Shown piece by piece: positions 9,192 to 17,513 of a stretch of DNA of 64,000 bases. Position 1 is the stretch's first letter; each line of letters starts with the position of its first letter. Source of the stretch: Jannaschia donghaensis (GTDB lineage Bacteria; Pseudomonadota; Alphaproteobacteria; Rhodobacterales; Rhodobacteraceae). The notes beneath the pieces were generated by a model that was not told where the DNA came from, did no database searches, and saw only the letters and a program-made list of their open reading frames with translations. The DNA lies in contig NZ_CXSU01000012.1 in NCBI RefSeq assembly GCF_001403795.1, positions 185,415-249,414 of the forward strand, read 5' to 3'. The position numbers were made by a program, and so were the translations under genes.

Positions 9192-9935
9192 TTGACCGAT
9201 GGCACCATGACCCCTGATGACAAATCTCGCGGCACCTTTGCCCGTTACCTTCCCATCGCGACGATTCTGTTGGTTGCGGGCTTGGGCGCGTTCTTCCTGC
9301 GCGACTATCTCAGCTTTCAGACGCTGGCCGACAACCGCGAGGCGCTGATCGCCTTTCGCGATGCCAACTATATTTTGACGGCTCTGGTCTTCGTGCTGGT
9401 CTATGTCGCCATCGTCGGATTCTCCCTGCCCGGCGCGGCGATCGCCACGCTGACGGGCGGTTTTCTGTTTGGCCTGTTCCCCGGCGTGCTTTTCAATGCG
9501 GTGGCCGCGACCACCGGGGCCACCGGCATTTTCCTGGCCGCCAAGCATGGCTTCGGCGACAGGCTCGCCGCCAGGATGGATGCGTCCGGCGGGGCGGTGA
9601 AGAAGCTCAAGGACGGTATTCAGGAAGATGAGACCTCGTATCTCTTCATCATGCGCCTCGTCCCGGCCGTTCCGTTCTTCGTCGCCAATCTGGTGCCAGC
9701 CTTCGTGGGGGTCGGTTTGCGCAAATTCGTGCTGACCACGTTCTTCGGCATCCTGCCCGGCGGCCTCGTCTACACGTGGGTCGGCGCCGGCCTGGGGGAG
9801 GTTTTCGCCCGGGGCGAGACGCCCGACTTCGGCATCATCTTCGAGCCGCAGATCCTCGGCCCGATCCTCGGCCTGGCCGCGCTGGCCTGCCTGCCGATCA
9901 TCATCAAGAAATTCCGCAAGCAAAAGGGGGCCTGA
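9192..9935 (+). CDS. TVP38/TMEM64 (DedA-like) membrane protein
   Basis: A 247-residue polytopic inner-membrane protein of the TVP38/SNARE-associated family, with hydrophobic segments near residues 20-40, 60-85, 90-125, 165-200 and 220-240. The core motif GFSLPGAAIATLTGGFLFG and the FIMRLVPAVPFFVANLVPA segment are characteristic; related DedA-superfamily proteins act in lipid or metabolite transport. The start may be TTG at 9192, with GGACC eight bases upstream, or ATG at 9207. It lies three bases before the flavoprotein gene, and the pair is probably one operon; the same two families are known as fusions in other bacteria. Confidence 0.85.
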   Translation: MTDGTMTPDDKSRGTFARYLPIATILLVAGLGAFFLRDYLSFQTLADNREALIAFRDANYILTALVFVLVYVAIVGFSLPGAAIATLTGGFLFGLFPGVLFNAVAATTGATGIFLAAKHGFGDRLAARMDASGGAVKKLKDGIQEDETSYLFIMRLVPAVPFFVANLVPAFVGVGLRKFVLTTFFGILPGGLVYTWVGAGLGEVFARGETPDFGIIFEPQILGPILGLAALACLPIIIKKFRKQKGA

Positions 9936-9938
9936 GCG

Positions 9939-11402
9939 ATGAACTCTCTGAACACGCCCGACACGATGCTGCGCGCAAAGGATTCCACCATGGAAGATAT
10001 CAAGACAGACGTGCTGGTGATCGGCGCGGGCTCGGCCGGGTTGTCCTTCGCCGCGGGTGCCAGCCAGATGGGGGCCGACGTGACCCTGCTGGAAGGTCAC
10101 AAGATGGGCGGCGACTGCCTCAACTTCGGATGCGTGCCGTCCAAGGCACTGATCGCAGCCGGCAAGCAGGCCCATGCCATGCGCACGGGCCGCAAATACG
10201 GCGTCAAACCCGTCACGCCCAAGGTCGACTACGCCGATGCCAAACGCCACGTCCACCACGCGATCGACACGATCGCTCCGGTCGACAGCCAGGAACGGTT
10301 CGAAGGGTTCGGCGTCCGCGTCATCCGCGAATACGGGGCCTTCGTCGACCGCGACACCGTCGTCGCCGGCCAATATCGCATCACCGCGCGTCGCATCGTG
10401 ATCGCCACCGGGTCGTCGCCGCTTGTGCCGCCGATTCCCGGTCTCGACACGGTGCCCTATTACACGAACGAGACTATCTTCGACCTGATGGAGCAGCCCA
10501 AGCATCTCTTGATCGTCGGGGGCGGCCCCATCGGGATGGAGATGGCGCAGGCGCACGTCCGGCTGGGCTGCAAGGTCACCGTGATCGAGGCCGGCAAGGC
10601 CATGGGCAAGGATGACCCCGAACTGGCCGAAATCGTGCTGCGCAACCTGCGCGCCGAAGGCGTCGAAATCGTCGAGGGGGCCAAGGCCGACCGGATCGCG
10701 GGCAAAGCCGGAGCGATCACGGTCCACACCGACACGGGCGATCACACCGGCACGCATCTTCTGATGGCGGTCGGGCGCAAGGCCAACATCGACCGCCTCG
10801 ACCTGGGCAAGGCGGGGGTCAGGCACGATCGCGCGATCAAGGTCGGGGCCGACCTGCGCACGTCCAACCGCAAGGTCTATGCCGTCGGCGACGTGACCGG
10901 CGGACTTCAGTTCACCCATGTCGCCGGCTACCACGGGGCCACCGTGATCCGTCCCATCCTGTTCGGTTTGCCCGCCAAGGCACGCACCGATCACATCCCA
11001 TGGGCCACCTACACCGACCCCGAACTGGCGCAGGTCGGCCTGACCGAGGCGCAGGCCCGAGCCAAGCATGGCTCCGCGCTGGAGGTGCTGCGGTTCGAAT
11101 ACGACGAAAACGACCGCGCCATCGCCGAAGGCAAGACCGACGGCCTGATCAAGGTGATGGTGGTCAAGGGCCGCCCCATCGGCGCGTCCATCGTCGGATC
11201 CCAGGCGGGCGAGCTCATCGGCCTCTGGGCGCTGGTCATCGCGAACCGGCTCAAGATCGGCGCGGTCGCCGCCATGGTCGCGCCCTATCCCACGCTCGGC
11301 GAGATTTCCAAACGCGCGGCCGGGCAGTACTACGTCCCCCGCCTGTTCCAAAGCGACCTCGTCAAGACGGTCGTCGGCCTTGTCCAACGCTACCTCCCGT
11401 GA
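9939..11402 (+). CDS. MerA/lipoamide dehydrogenase-like flavoprotein disulfide reductase
   Basis: A 487-residue class I pyridine nucleotide-disulfide oxidoreductase. FAD site GAGSAG (29-34), redox-active CLNFGC (Cys60, Cys65), NAD(P) site GGGPIG near residue 190, and a second FAD motif AVGDV near 310. In the C-terminal interface domain the catalytic His of lipoamide dehydrogenase and glutathione reductase is replaced: the sequence is APYPTLGE (448-455), with Tyr as in mercuric reductase. However, the C-terminal vicinal Cys pair and the N-terminal metal domain of true MerA are missing, so mercury reduction is unlikely. A strong AGGGGG ribosome site precedes the ATG. The substrate is probably supplied or removed by the adjacent TVP38 protein (inference). 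Confidence 0.88.
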   Translation: MNSLNTPDTMLRAKDSTMEDIKTDVLVIGAGSAGLSFAAGASQMGADVTLLEGHKMGGDCLNFGCVPSKALIAAGKQAHAMRTGRKYGVKPVTPKVDYADAKRHVHHAIDTIAPVDSQERFEGFGVRVIREYGAFVDRDTVVAGQYRITARRIVIATGSSPLVPPIPGLDTVPYYTNETIFDLMEQPKHLLIVGGGPIGMEMAQAHVRLGCKVTVIEAGKAMGKDDPELAEIVLRNLRAEGVEIVEGAKADRIAGKAGAITVHTDTGDHTGTHLLMAVGRKANIDRLDLGKAGVRHDRAIKVGADLRTSNRKVYAVGDVTGGLQFTHVAGYHGATVIRPILFGLPAKARTDHIPWATYTDPELAQVGLTEAQARAKHGSALEVLRFEYDENDRAIAEGKTDGLIKVMVVKGRPIGASIVGSQAGELIGLWALVIANRLKIGAVAAMVAPYPTLGEISKRAAGQYYVPRLFQSDLVKTVVGLVQRYLP

Positions 11403-11475
11403 TCCCTACGTCCCGGTCGCCAAGTCGCCACAAGGGCGCTAGGGTGCGCCCAAAGCCGTTTCAATCGGACGCCTG

Positions 11476-12864
11476 ATGCTCAAGTCCCTCTCCGGTCGCT
11501 TCCTGATCCTGACGGTCATCTTCGTCATGCTGGCCGAAGTGCTGATCTTCGTGCCCTCCATCGCGCGGTTCCGGCTCGACTATCTTACGGACCGGATGGA
11601 GCGGGCGCAGATCGCGTCCCTGGCCCTGCTGGGCACTGGCGATATGATCGACGACGCGGTCGAGGCGGAGCTGCTGGAAAACGCCGGTGTGCTCAACGTC
11701 GTGCTGCGCCGCGACGCGCTGCGCCAACTGGTTCTGTCGTCGGATCTGCCCGGCCCCGTCGCCCGCACCGTCGATCTGCGCGATCCTTCCGCATTGGCCC
11801 TGATCGGCGACGCGATGATGCGCTTCGTCAGCCCCACGCCCGAGGTGATCCGCGTCATCGCCGAACCCGCCCGCGGCGGCGGCGTTCAGATCGAGGCGGC
11901 GATCGACACCGGTGATCTGCACAGGGCCATGATCGACTATGGCATCACGATCTTATGGCTCTCGCTGGTGATCTCGGTCATCACCTCCGTCTTCCTGTTC
12001 CTTGCCGTGCGCCGCCTGATGGTCCTGCCGGTCAAGAAACTCGCGCGCGAAATGGCCAGCTTCGCCTCCGCCCCCGAGGATGCCCGCCGCATCATCGAGC
12101 CATCCAGCGGCGTGCGCGAACTGCACGCCGCCGAAACCGCGCTCTACGAATTGGAAACCCAGCTCAGTCAGGCCCTGCGCCAGAAGGAGCGTCTGGCCCA
12201 GCTGGGCTCCGCCGTCGCCAAGATCAGCCACGACCTGCGCAACATCCTGACCACCGCGACCCTGCTGGCCGACCGTATGGAAAATGTCGACGACCCCACC
12301 ATCCGCCGCATCGGTCCCAAGATCATCAAATCGCTGACCCGCGCCGTCACCCTGACCGAAGGCACGCTGGCCTTCGGCAAGGCCGAGGAATCGCCACCCT
12401 CGCTGCGGTTGCTCGATGCGGCCCCCTTCATGGAGGAGGTCTGCGAAGCCGAGCAGCTGGCCGTCGATGCCGGCACCGTGCGCATCCACCATTCGGTGCC
12501 GCCCGGCTTCCAACTGCGCGCCGACCCCGAACAGATGCACCGCATTTTGTGCAACCTGATCCGCAACGCGCGCCAGGCCGTGCAGGCGACGGGGCAGCCC
12601 GGCGAAATCGCCGTCACCGCGACCGAGGCGGACGACCACTGGCAGATCCGGGTGACCGACACTGGCCCCGGCCTGCCGCCACGCGCGCAGGAAAACCTCT
12701 TCCAGGCCTTCCAGGGCAACGTCCGCAAGGGCGGCACGGGCCTCGGCCTCGCCATCGCCTCCGAACTGGTGCGCGGCCACGGCGGCACCCTGACGCTGGA
12801 GAAGACGGGCGACGACGGCACCACCTTCCTGATCGAACTGCCGCAGCAGATGGGTGAGGTTTGA
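11476..12864 (+). CDS. Orphan membrane sensor histidine kinase
   Basis: A 462-residue kinase with two membrane helices (about 8-28 and 157-178) bracketing a periplasmic sensor of about 125 residues, a HAMP-like linker (about 180-235), a dimerisation domain with phospho-acceptor His252 in ISHDLRN, and an ATPase domain with NLIRNARQA (N box), DTGPGLP (G1) and GGTGLGLAI (G2). No response regulator gene is adjacent, so the partner is elsewhere. Signal unknown. It begins 73 bases after the flavoprotein gene on the same strand and could be co-transcribed. Confidence 0.9.
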   Translation: MLKSLSGRFLILTVIFVMLAEVLIFVPSIARFRLDYLTDRMERAQIASLALLGTGDMIDDAVEAELLENAGVLNVVLRRDALRQLVLSSDLPGPVARTVDLRDPSALALIGDAMMRFVSPTPEVIRVIAEPARGGGVQIEAAIDTGDLHRAMIDYGITILWLSLVISVITSVFLFLAVRRLMVLPVKKLAREMASFASAPEDARRIIEPSSGVRELHAAETALYELETQLSQALRQKERLAQLGSAVAKISHDLRNILTTATLLADRMENVDDPTIRRIGPKIIKSLTRAVTLTEGTLAFGKAEESPPSLRLLDAAPFMEEVCEAEQLAVDAGTVRIHHSVPPGFQLRADPEQMHRILCNLIRNARQAVQATGQPGEIAVTATEADDHWQIRVTDTGPGLPPRAQENLFQAFQGNVRKGGTGLGLAIASELVRGHGGTLTLEKTGDDGTTFLIELPQQMGEV

Positions 12865-12960
12865 AGGCTTGTACCGGGGTGACTGTCCGCTGTGCGGACA
12901 AAGTTGCCGTTGAGATCAACCTTTGTTTAGTATGTAATCCTGTTGTCGGAGACCACAATA

Positions 12961-13230
12961 ATGCCTGAAACGCTGCCCGTTGATGATGATCTAATCAAGC
13001 TTCTAGTTAGCCGTTCTGGAATACTCACAGTTGCCAATCTAAAAGTTGGCCTAGTCTCTGTTTTTATAGATATCGTGTGGGGTTACGATATCGGTGATCA
13101 ATACGCTCACATCACCACAAATGTTTCTCCGGGAAGAGAAGGTTTAGAAATAGACTTCTTCTTCACCTCGGAAATTATCAGCTTGCTCGATTATGAGGAT
13201 CAATCGGCACTTTTTGACTTTCCCATCTGA
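12961..13230 (+). CDS. Hypothetical protein in AT-richer patch
   Basis: An 89-residue acidic protein with no recognised domain; it ends in a run of acidic and aromatic residues (FFFTSEIISLLDYEDQS). The coding sequence is clearly AT-richer than its neighbours (by eye around 40-45 percent GC) and uses codons such as CTA, ATA and TTA that are rare elsewhere in the window, suggesting recent acquisition. The ATG at 12961 follows a CGGAGA ribosome site. It lies about 300 bases upstream of tRNA-Arg, a typical spot for inserted DNA. It could be an immunity-type or orphan small protein; no function is assigned. Confidence 0.55.
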   Translation: MPETLPVDDDLIKLLVSRSGILTVANLKVGLVSVFIDIVWGYDIGDQYAHITTNVSPGREGLEIDFFFTSEIISLLDYEDQSALFDFPI

Positions 13231-13526
13231 CACTTTGGGCTCTCAGCAGCCATAGGCTCCGCGCGTGAACCGCGCTCGGTAGAGAATGAAGGTGAGGTTT
13301 GACCGAATATCAACGCGTCCGTCACCCAGTTGTTTAAGAAACTCACGCAACTCCGCACCCAAACTCGCACTAGCGCACCAAGGGTACCACTTTTCCATCA
13401 CATTGTGCGATCCGATACGGGTGACGTAGATCACCCGTAGATCACCCGTTGGTCGCCCCGGTTTTGCGATGCTCTGAAATACCCCCTTGCGCCCCGCGCG
13501 CCTCGGGTCTATCCCGCCCTCGTAGT

Positions 13527-13603
13527 GCGCTGGTAGCTCAGTTGGATAGAGTACTTGACTACGAATCAAGGGGTCGGGGGTTCGAATCCTCCCCAGCGCG
13601 CCA
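13527..13603 (+). tRNA. tRNA-Arg(ACG)
   Basis: A full cloverleaf of 77 bases: acceptor GCGCTGG (13527-13533) pairs with CCAGCGC (13593-13599), anticodon stem CTTGA/TCAAG with loop CTACGAA giving anticodon ACG, T-arm GGGGG-TTCGAAT-CCTCC, and an encoded CCA end. The A34 would be converted to inosine to read CGU, CGC and CGA. Confidence 0.97.
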
Positions 13604-13642
13604 TTCCTCCAAAGAATTGATTTCCCTCGGGTTTCTGTGGCT

Positions 13643-14752
13643 TTACGGCAGTGGGTCCGTGCGGAACAGCGTCACGCGCAACCCACCGTGCGCCACCGGG
13701 TGCCCCGTGGGCAGGAACGGCAGCCCGGTCGCCTGCGCCAGGCTCGCCTCCGACGTGACGATCCCCACGCGCCAACCCGCGAACCGATCCTTCAAAGCCG
13801 CCCCCAAAGCGCCGTGTAATCCGTACAAAGGCTTTTTGTTTCCGACCCTTATGCCATAGGGCGGGTTCACGATCACCAGGCCCGGCGGCCCGTCCGGCGC
13901 GGTGATCTCGCTGACCGCCCGTTTCTGAAAATCAACCAAATCCGCCACCCCGGCCCGCTCCGCATTTTCGCGCGCGGCGGCGAACGATCCGGCATCGCGG
14001 TCGGATCCGTGAAAGCGCAGATCGGTCGCGCGCGGGGCAGGGGCGTCGGCTTTCATCTCGGCCCAGGCGTCGGCATCGAAACTCGCAAGTCGTTCAAAAG
14101 CAAAGGACCTTGCACGACCGGGCAGCAACCCTGTGGCGATCTCAGCGGCTTCGATGACGAAGGTGCCAGACCCGCACATCGGGTCCAGCACCGGCTCCGA
14201 CCCGTCGTAGCCGCATTGCGCAAGGAACATCGCCGCCATCGTCTCGCGCAGGGGGGCCTTGCCGACGGCCTGCTTGTGGCCCCGCTTGTGCAACAGCCCG
14301 CCCGACGTATCGACCGACAGGCCGACCATGTTGTCATCGATCCGCGCCCTCACCACGATCTCCGCTTTGGGATCGATCGGCGCGCCCAGTTCCTCGGCGA
14401 TGGCCCGTTCGATCCGTTCCTGCGCGGCGCCAGCGTGGTAGATTTTTGACTTGCGGTTGGTTGCCACTTCGACCCGCACGGGTATGTCGGCGCGCAGGAT
14501 GTCCCCCCAGGGAAATTTGCGCGACCGCTTGTCCAGCTGGGCCAGGTGGAAGGCGCGGAATTCGCCGATCCGCGCCAGCACACGTCCCGCCCCGCGCAAG
14601 GTGAGGTTGGCGCGCCAGACGTCGGGCCAGCCGCCCTGGAAGATCACGCCGCCGGGAACGACTGTCAGGTCGGCGAACTCCGCAGCCGCAGCTTCGGCCG
14701 CCAGCGTCTGTTCCAGCCCCGGGGGGGCCATGAGGAATATTTCGAATGTCAT
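13643..14752 (-). CDS. THUMP-type RNA methyltransferase (RlmL/RsmL N-terminal-like)
   Basis: A 369-residue S-adenosylmethionine-dependent RNA guanine-N2 methyltransferase of the UPF0020/RlmL family. The N-terminal half (about residues 1-160) is the ferredoxin-like/THUMP region, ending in LHKRGHKQAVGKAPLRE, typical of this family. The catalytic half has DPMCGSGTFVIEAA (motif I, about 190-203), GSDRD (motif II) and IVNPPYG (motif IV), the signature of N2-guanine methylation. It lacks the second RlmK domain found in the E. coli fusion. It converges on tRNA-Arg, with its stop about 40 bases from the tRNA 3' end. Confidence 0.88.
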   Translation of the reverse strand: MTFEIFLMAPPGLEQTLAAEAAAAEFADLTVVPGGVIFQGGWPDVWRANLTLRGAGRVLARIGEFRAFHLAQLDKRSRKFPWGDILRADIPVRVEVATNRKSKIYHAGAAQERIERAIAEELGAPIDPKAEIVVRARIDDNMVGLSVDTSGGLLHKRGHKQAVGKAPLRETMAAMFLAQCGYDGSEPVLDPMCGSGTFVIEAAEIATGLLPGRARSFAFERLASFDADAWAEMKADAPAPRATDLRFHGSDRDAGSFAAARENAERAGVADLVDFQKRAVSEITAPDGPPGLVIVNPPYGIRVGNKKPLYGLHGALGAALKDRFAGWRVGIVTSEASLAQATGLPFLPTGHPVAHGGLRVTLFRTDPLP

Positions 14753-14789
14753 GCCCGTCCCTAGCGGCAGATGCGGACGGGCGACAGCC

Positions 14790-15818
14790 TCAGGCGTCGA
14801 TGGCGAGGCCGGGGTAGAGCGGTTCGTATATCGGTTCCAACGTCTGGGTGTCGAACAGCGACGACACGGAGGTGCCGTTCCAGATGTTCAGGATCGCCTG
14901 TGTAAACATCGGCGCGGTCGGCACGATGCGGATGTTGGCGCAATCCTTGACGGCCTGCGTCGGCTCGATCGTGTCGGTGATGACCAGCGATTTCAGCTTG
15001 GACTTGGTAATGCGGTCCACGGCAGGCCCCGACAGCACGCCGTGGGTGATGTAGGCGTGGACCTCGGACGCGCCCGCGTCGATCAGGACTTCGGCCGCTT
15101 TGCACAGGGTTCCGGCGGTGTCACAAATGTCATCGACGATGATGCACTTCTTGCCGGTGACATCGCCGATAACGGTCATCTCGGCCACTTCGCCCGCCTT
15201 TTCACGCCGCTTGTCCACGATGGACAGGGGGGCCTTGATCCGCTGCGCCAATTCCCGCGCGCGGGCCACGCCGCCGACGTCGGGCGATACGATCATCACG
15301 TCGTCCATCTGCCCTTGGAAATGATGCATCAGATCCAGCGCGAAAATCGGGGAAGCATAGAGGTTGTCGACCGGGATGTCGAAGAAGCCCTGGATCTGGG
15401 CGGCATGCAGGTCCATCGTCAGAACCCGCTCGATGCCCGAATTGGCGATCAGGTTGGCGACCAGTTTCGCGCTGATCGGTGTGCGCGCCTTGGTGCGACG
15501 ATCTTGGCGGGCGTAGCCGAAATAGGGGATGACGGCGGTGATCCGGCTGGCCGACGACCGGCGCAGCGCGTCCGAGATGATCAGCAATTCCATCAGGTTG
15601 TCGTTGGCGGGGTTGGACGTGGACTGGACGATGAACATATCCTCGCCGCGCACGTTCTCGAACACCTCGACGAAGATTTCCTGATCGTTGAAGACCTCGA
15701 CCCGTGCGTCCACCAGGCCGACCTTCACGCCCCGGTGCATCGACATCCGCCGACTGATTGCCTGGGCCAGCGGTTGGTTGGCGTTGCCGGAGATGATCTT
15801 GGGATCGGGGCTGGGCAT
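14790..15818 (-). CDS. prs: Ribose-phosphate pyrophosphokinase
   Basis: Makes phosphoribosyl pyrophosphate from ribose 5-phosphate and ATP for nucleotide, histidine and tryptophan synthesis. A 342-residue class I enzyme: [11 protein letters not shown], the flexible loop [12 protein letters not shown], the divalent-metal signature [16 protein letters not shown] and the PRPP loop [11 protein letters not shown] are all present. Start ATG has a good context. It precedes the RNA methyltransferase gene in the same direction, with a 37-base gap. Confidence 0.97.
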   Translation of the reverse strand: MPSPDPKIISGNANQPLAQAISRRMSMHRGVKVGLVDARVEVFNDQEIFVEVFENVRGEDMFIVQSTSNPANDNLMELLIISDALRRSSASRITAVIPYFGYARQDRRTKARTPISAKLVANLIANSGIERVLTMDLHAAQIQGFFDIPVDNLYASPIFALDLMHHFQGQMDDVMIVSPDVGGVARARELAQRIKAPLSIVDKRREKAGEVAEMTVIGDVTGKKCIIVDDICDTAGTLCKAAEVLIDAGASEVHAYITHGVLSGPAVDRITKSKLKSLVITDTIEPTQAVKDCANIRIVPTAPMFTQAILNIWNGTSVSSLFDTQTLEPIYEPLYPGLAIDA

Positions 15819-15918
15819 GGGCAGTCCTTGCGTATCGAGGCGCAGCGCCGACTCGGGCGCGTTGCGCAGGGACTACCACCGGGCTAGCGGTTCTTCCAAC
15901 AGTCCCGGAGGATACGTG

Positions 15919-16509
15919 ATGCAGATCGACTACTACATGGCGACCATTTCGCCCTTTACCTATCTTTGCGGCACTCGTCCCGCCGAAATCGCGGCCAAGC
16001 ATGGCGCGACGCTGACCTATAAGCCGTTGGATATCATGGCGCTGTTCGGGCGCACCGGGGGCACGCCGCCGAAGGACCGTCACGAAAACCGCAAGGCGTA
16101 TCGACTGGTCGAGATACGCCGGACGGCAGCGAAGGTGGACATGCCGATCAACCTGCAGCCGGCGCATTGGCCGGCGAATCCCGCCCCGTCGTCCTATGCG
16201 ATCATCGCCGCCGCGAAAGACGGGTCGGGCGACACGGCCGCGCTGGTCGCACGCCTGACGCGGGCCTGCTGGGCCGAGGAGCGCGACATCGCGCAAGACG
16301 ACGTCATCGCCGATTGCCTGGAGGCGGCCGGATTCGACCGCGCCCTGGTCGACAAGGGCATGATGGAGGGAGCTGAAATCTATGCCCGAAACCTGGAGCA
16401 GGCCGTCGCGGCGGGTGTCTTCGGCGCGCCGTTCTTCATCGTGGATGGAGAGCCGTTCTGGGGGCAGGACCGGCTGGACGATCTGGATGCGTTTCTGGCC
16501 GCGCGCTGA
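15919..16509 (+). CDS. 2-hydroxychromene-2-carboxylate isomerase-like (DsbA-fold) protein
   Basis: A 196-residue thioredoxin-fold protein of the HCCA isomerase/kappa GST group. The N-terminal DYYMATISPFTYL matches the family pattern in which a Ser-Pro replaces the CxxC of DsbA, and the C-terminal GVFGAPFFIVDGEPFWGQDRLDDL motif is diagnostic. HCCA isomerase is glutathione-dependent in naphthalene breakdown, but many members act on unknown substrates. GGAGGA lies ten bases before the ATG. Its stop overlaps the start of the next gene (TGATG). Confidence 0.88.
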   Translation: MQIDYYMATISPFTYLCGTRPAEIAAKHGATLTYKPLDIMALFGRTGGTPPKDRHENRKAYRLVEIRRTAAKVDMPINLQPAHWPANPAPSSYAIIAAAKDGSGDTAALVARLTRACWAEERDIAQDDVIADCLEAAGFDRALVDKGMMEGAEIYARNLEQAVAAGVFGAPFFIVDGEPFWGQDRLDDLDAFLAAR

Positions 16510-17249
16510 TGCGGCAGGTTCTGGCCCTTCACTGCATGCTTGCGTCGGGGGCGGCTTGGCGTGGCGTGCAGGCGGCGCTGCCCGGTGCGGAACTGACCTG
16601 CCCCGATCTGCCGGGCCACGGACGCGCGCCCGACTGGGACAGCGGTCCTTTCATGGATCAGGCGCTGGCCCTTGCGATGGCGGTGGCGCCGGAGGGGGCC
16701 TTCGACTTGATCGGGCACAGCTACGGCGGGTGCGTGGCGTTGCGGTTGCTGGCTGATTTCCCCGACCGCGTGCGCAGCCTCACCGTGATCGAGCCGGTGA
16801 TGTTCGCCGCCGCCGCCGCGGACCTGAGGGCCGCGCAACGCGATGACATGGTCGGATTTAGAACAGCCCTCCAGGCAGGGGACAGGGACGCGGCGGCGCG
16901 GGCCTTCACAGCCGACTGGGGCGACGGGGGCGGGTGGGATGCCATGGCCGAGCGTCAGCGCGTCTATATCCGCGATCGCATCCACCTGATCGCGGCAAGC
17001 GGGCCGGGGATCGCAGACGATGCCCATGGCGTTTTGGACCGGTTGCCGACCGACGGGGGGCCGGTCTCGGTCGTCGTTCAGGACAATCCGCCGGCGATCG
17101 TCGCGGGGATCGCAGCCGGCCTTCGGGCGCGGATGCCGCAGGCGACCGTCACGTATCTTGGCCGGGATCACATGATCCCGATTACGGACGCGTCGGGGCT
17201 GGCCGCACATCTGAATGCAATCTGGAAGGATGTGGATCCGACCCCTTAG
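16509..17249 (+). CDS. Alpha/beta hydrolase
   Basis: A 246-residue alpha/beta-hydrolase-fold protein. The oxyanion region is ALHCMLASGAAW, the nucleophile elbow GHSYGG carries the catalytic Ser (about residue 77), and a His in LGRDHMIPITD near residue 222 completes the triad. Substrate unknown; resembles small esterases and thioesterases. It is translationally coupled to the isomerase gene by a one-base stop/start overlap. Confidence 0.88.
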   Translation: MRQVLALHCMLASGAAWRGVQAALPGAELTCPDLPGHGRAPDWDSGPFMDQALALAMAVAPEGAFDLIGHSYGGCVALRLLADFPDRVRSLTVIEPVMFAAAAADLRAAQRDDMVGFRTALQAGDRDAAARAFTADWGDGGGWDAMAERQRVYIRDRIHLIAASGPGIADDAHGVLDRLPTDGGPVSVVVQDNPPAIVAGIAAGLRARMPQATVTYLGRDHMIPITDASGLAAHLNAIWKDVDPTP

Positions 17250-17254
17250 GGCCG

Positions 17255-17435
17255 GATCCGGGTGCGGTGAACCGTGGCAACCGTCGGATCATGTATTCCC
17301 GAGGACCTGTATGTACAGGTGGGCGCCAGGTAACGCAGCCAGGGCCGCGACAGAGCCAGCTCCCTCGGAATTGCTTAAGGCCACTGGAATTATGTCCGGT
17401 GACGGGAAGCACAGAAGCACCGCATCCCACACCTA
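17255..17435 (+). ncRNA. Candidate structured RNA, 6S RNA-like
   Basis: This gene-free region can form a long rod with nested helices: 17260-17269 with 17418-17427 (10 bp), 17281-17285 with 17401-17405 (5 bp), 17299-17304 with 17363-17368 (6 bp), and an apical hairpin 17305-17310 with 17315-17320. Between the middle helices are two opposed unpaired strands that could form a large central bubble. Size (about 170 bases), rod shape and the 3' bubble strand CTCGGAATTGCTTAAGG recall 6S RNA, which binds sigma-70 RNA polymerase. Alternatives are another small RNA or a long leader of mmcB. The strand is not proved by pairing alone; plus is assumed from the 6S comparison. Confidence 0.5.
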
Positions 17436-17485
17436 GGGGCGGGCTGGTGAACCGGCAAGGGGCGGTTCGCCGCGGCTGGACTTTT

Positions 17486-17500
17486 GTTCACCTATCGTTC
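17486..17500 (+). promoter_or_regulatory. LexA (SOS) box upstream of mmcB
   Basis: A perfect GTTC-N7-GTTC (17486-17489 and 17497-17500), the alphaproteobacterial LexA operator, ends 13 bases before the mmcB ATG. MmcB is a known SOS gene in Caulobacter, so motif and gene identity support each other. LexA bound here would block transcription or early elongation. Confidence 0.87.
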
Positions 17501-17513
17501 ACATCTCGGGTCC

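Noticed and set aside
8943-11387. 814-codon frame on the minus strand opposite the TVP38 and flavoprotein genes
   Set aside because: Shadow of well-supported genes; composition rich in His/Gly/Arg/Asp, with no motif.
9939-11402. Mercuric reductase with mercury-resistance function
   Set aside because: No C-terminal Cys pair, no MerA N-terminal metal domain, and no merR/merT/merP nearby.
13243-13569. 108-codon minus-strand frame in the AT-richer patch
   Set aside because: Its N-terminal third is the antisense of tRNA-Arg, no ribosome site was found and no family is recognised. The second half might be a remnant of an inserted gene, but this cannot be supported.
17255-17435. RNase P-, SRP- or cobalamin-riboswitch-like words (GCCAGGTAACGC, GTCCGG, GCCACTGG)
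   Set aside because: Only isolated words match; the remaining conserved cores of RNase P RNA, SRP RNA and the B12 riboswitch are absent, and no cobalamin gene follows.
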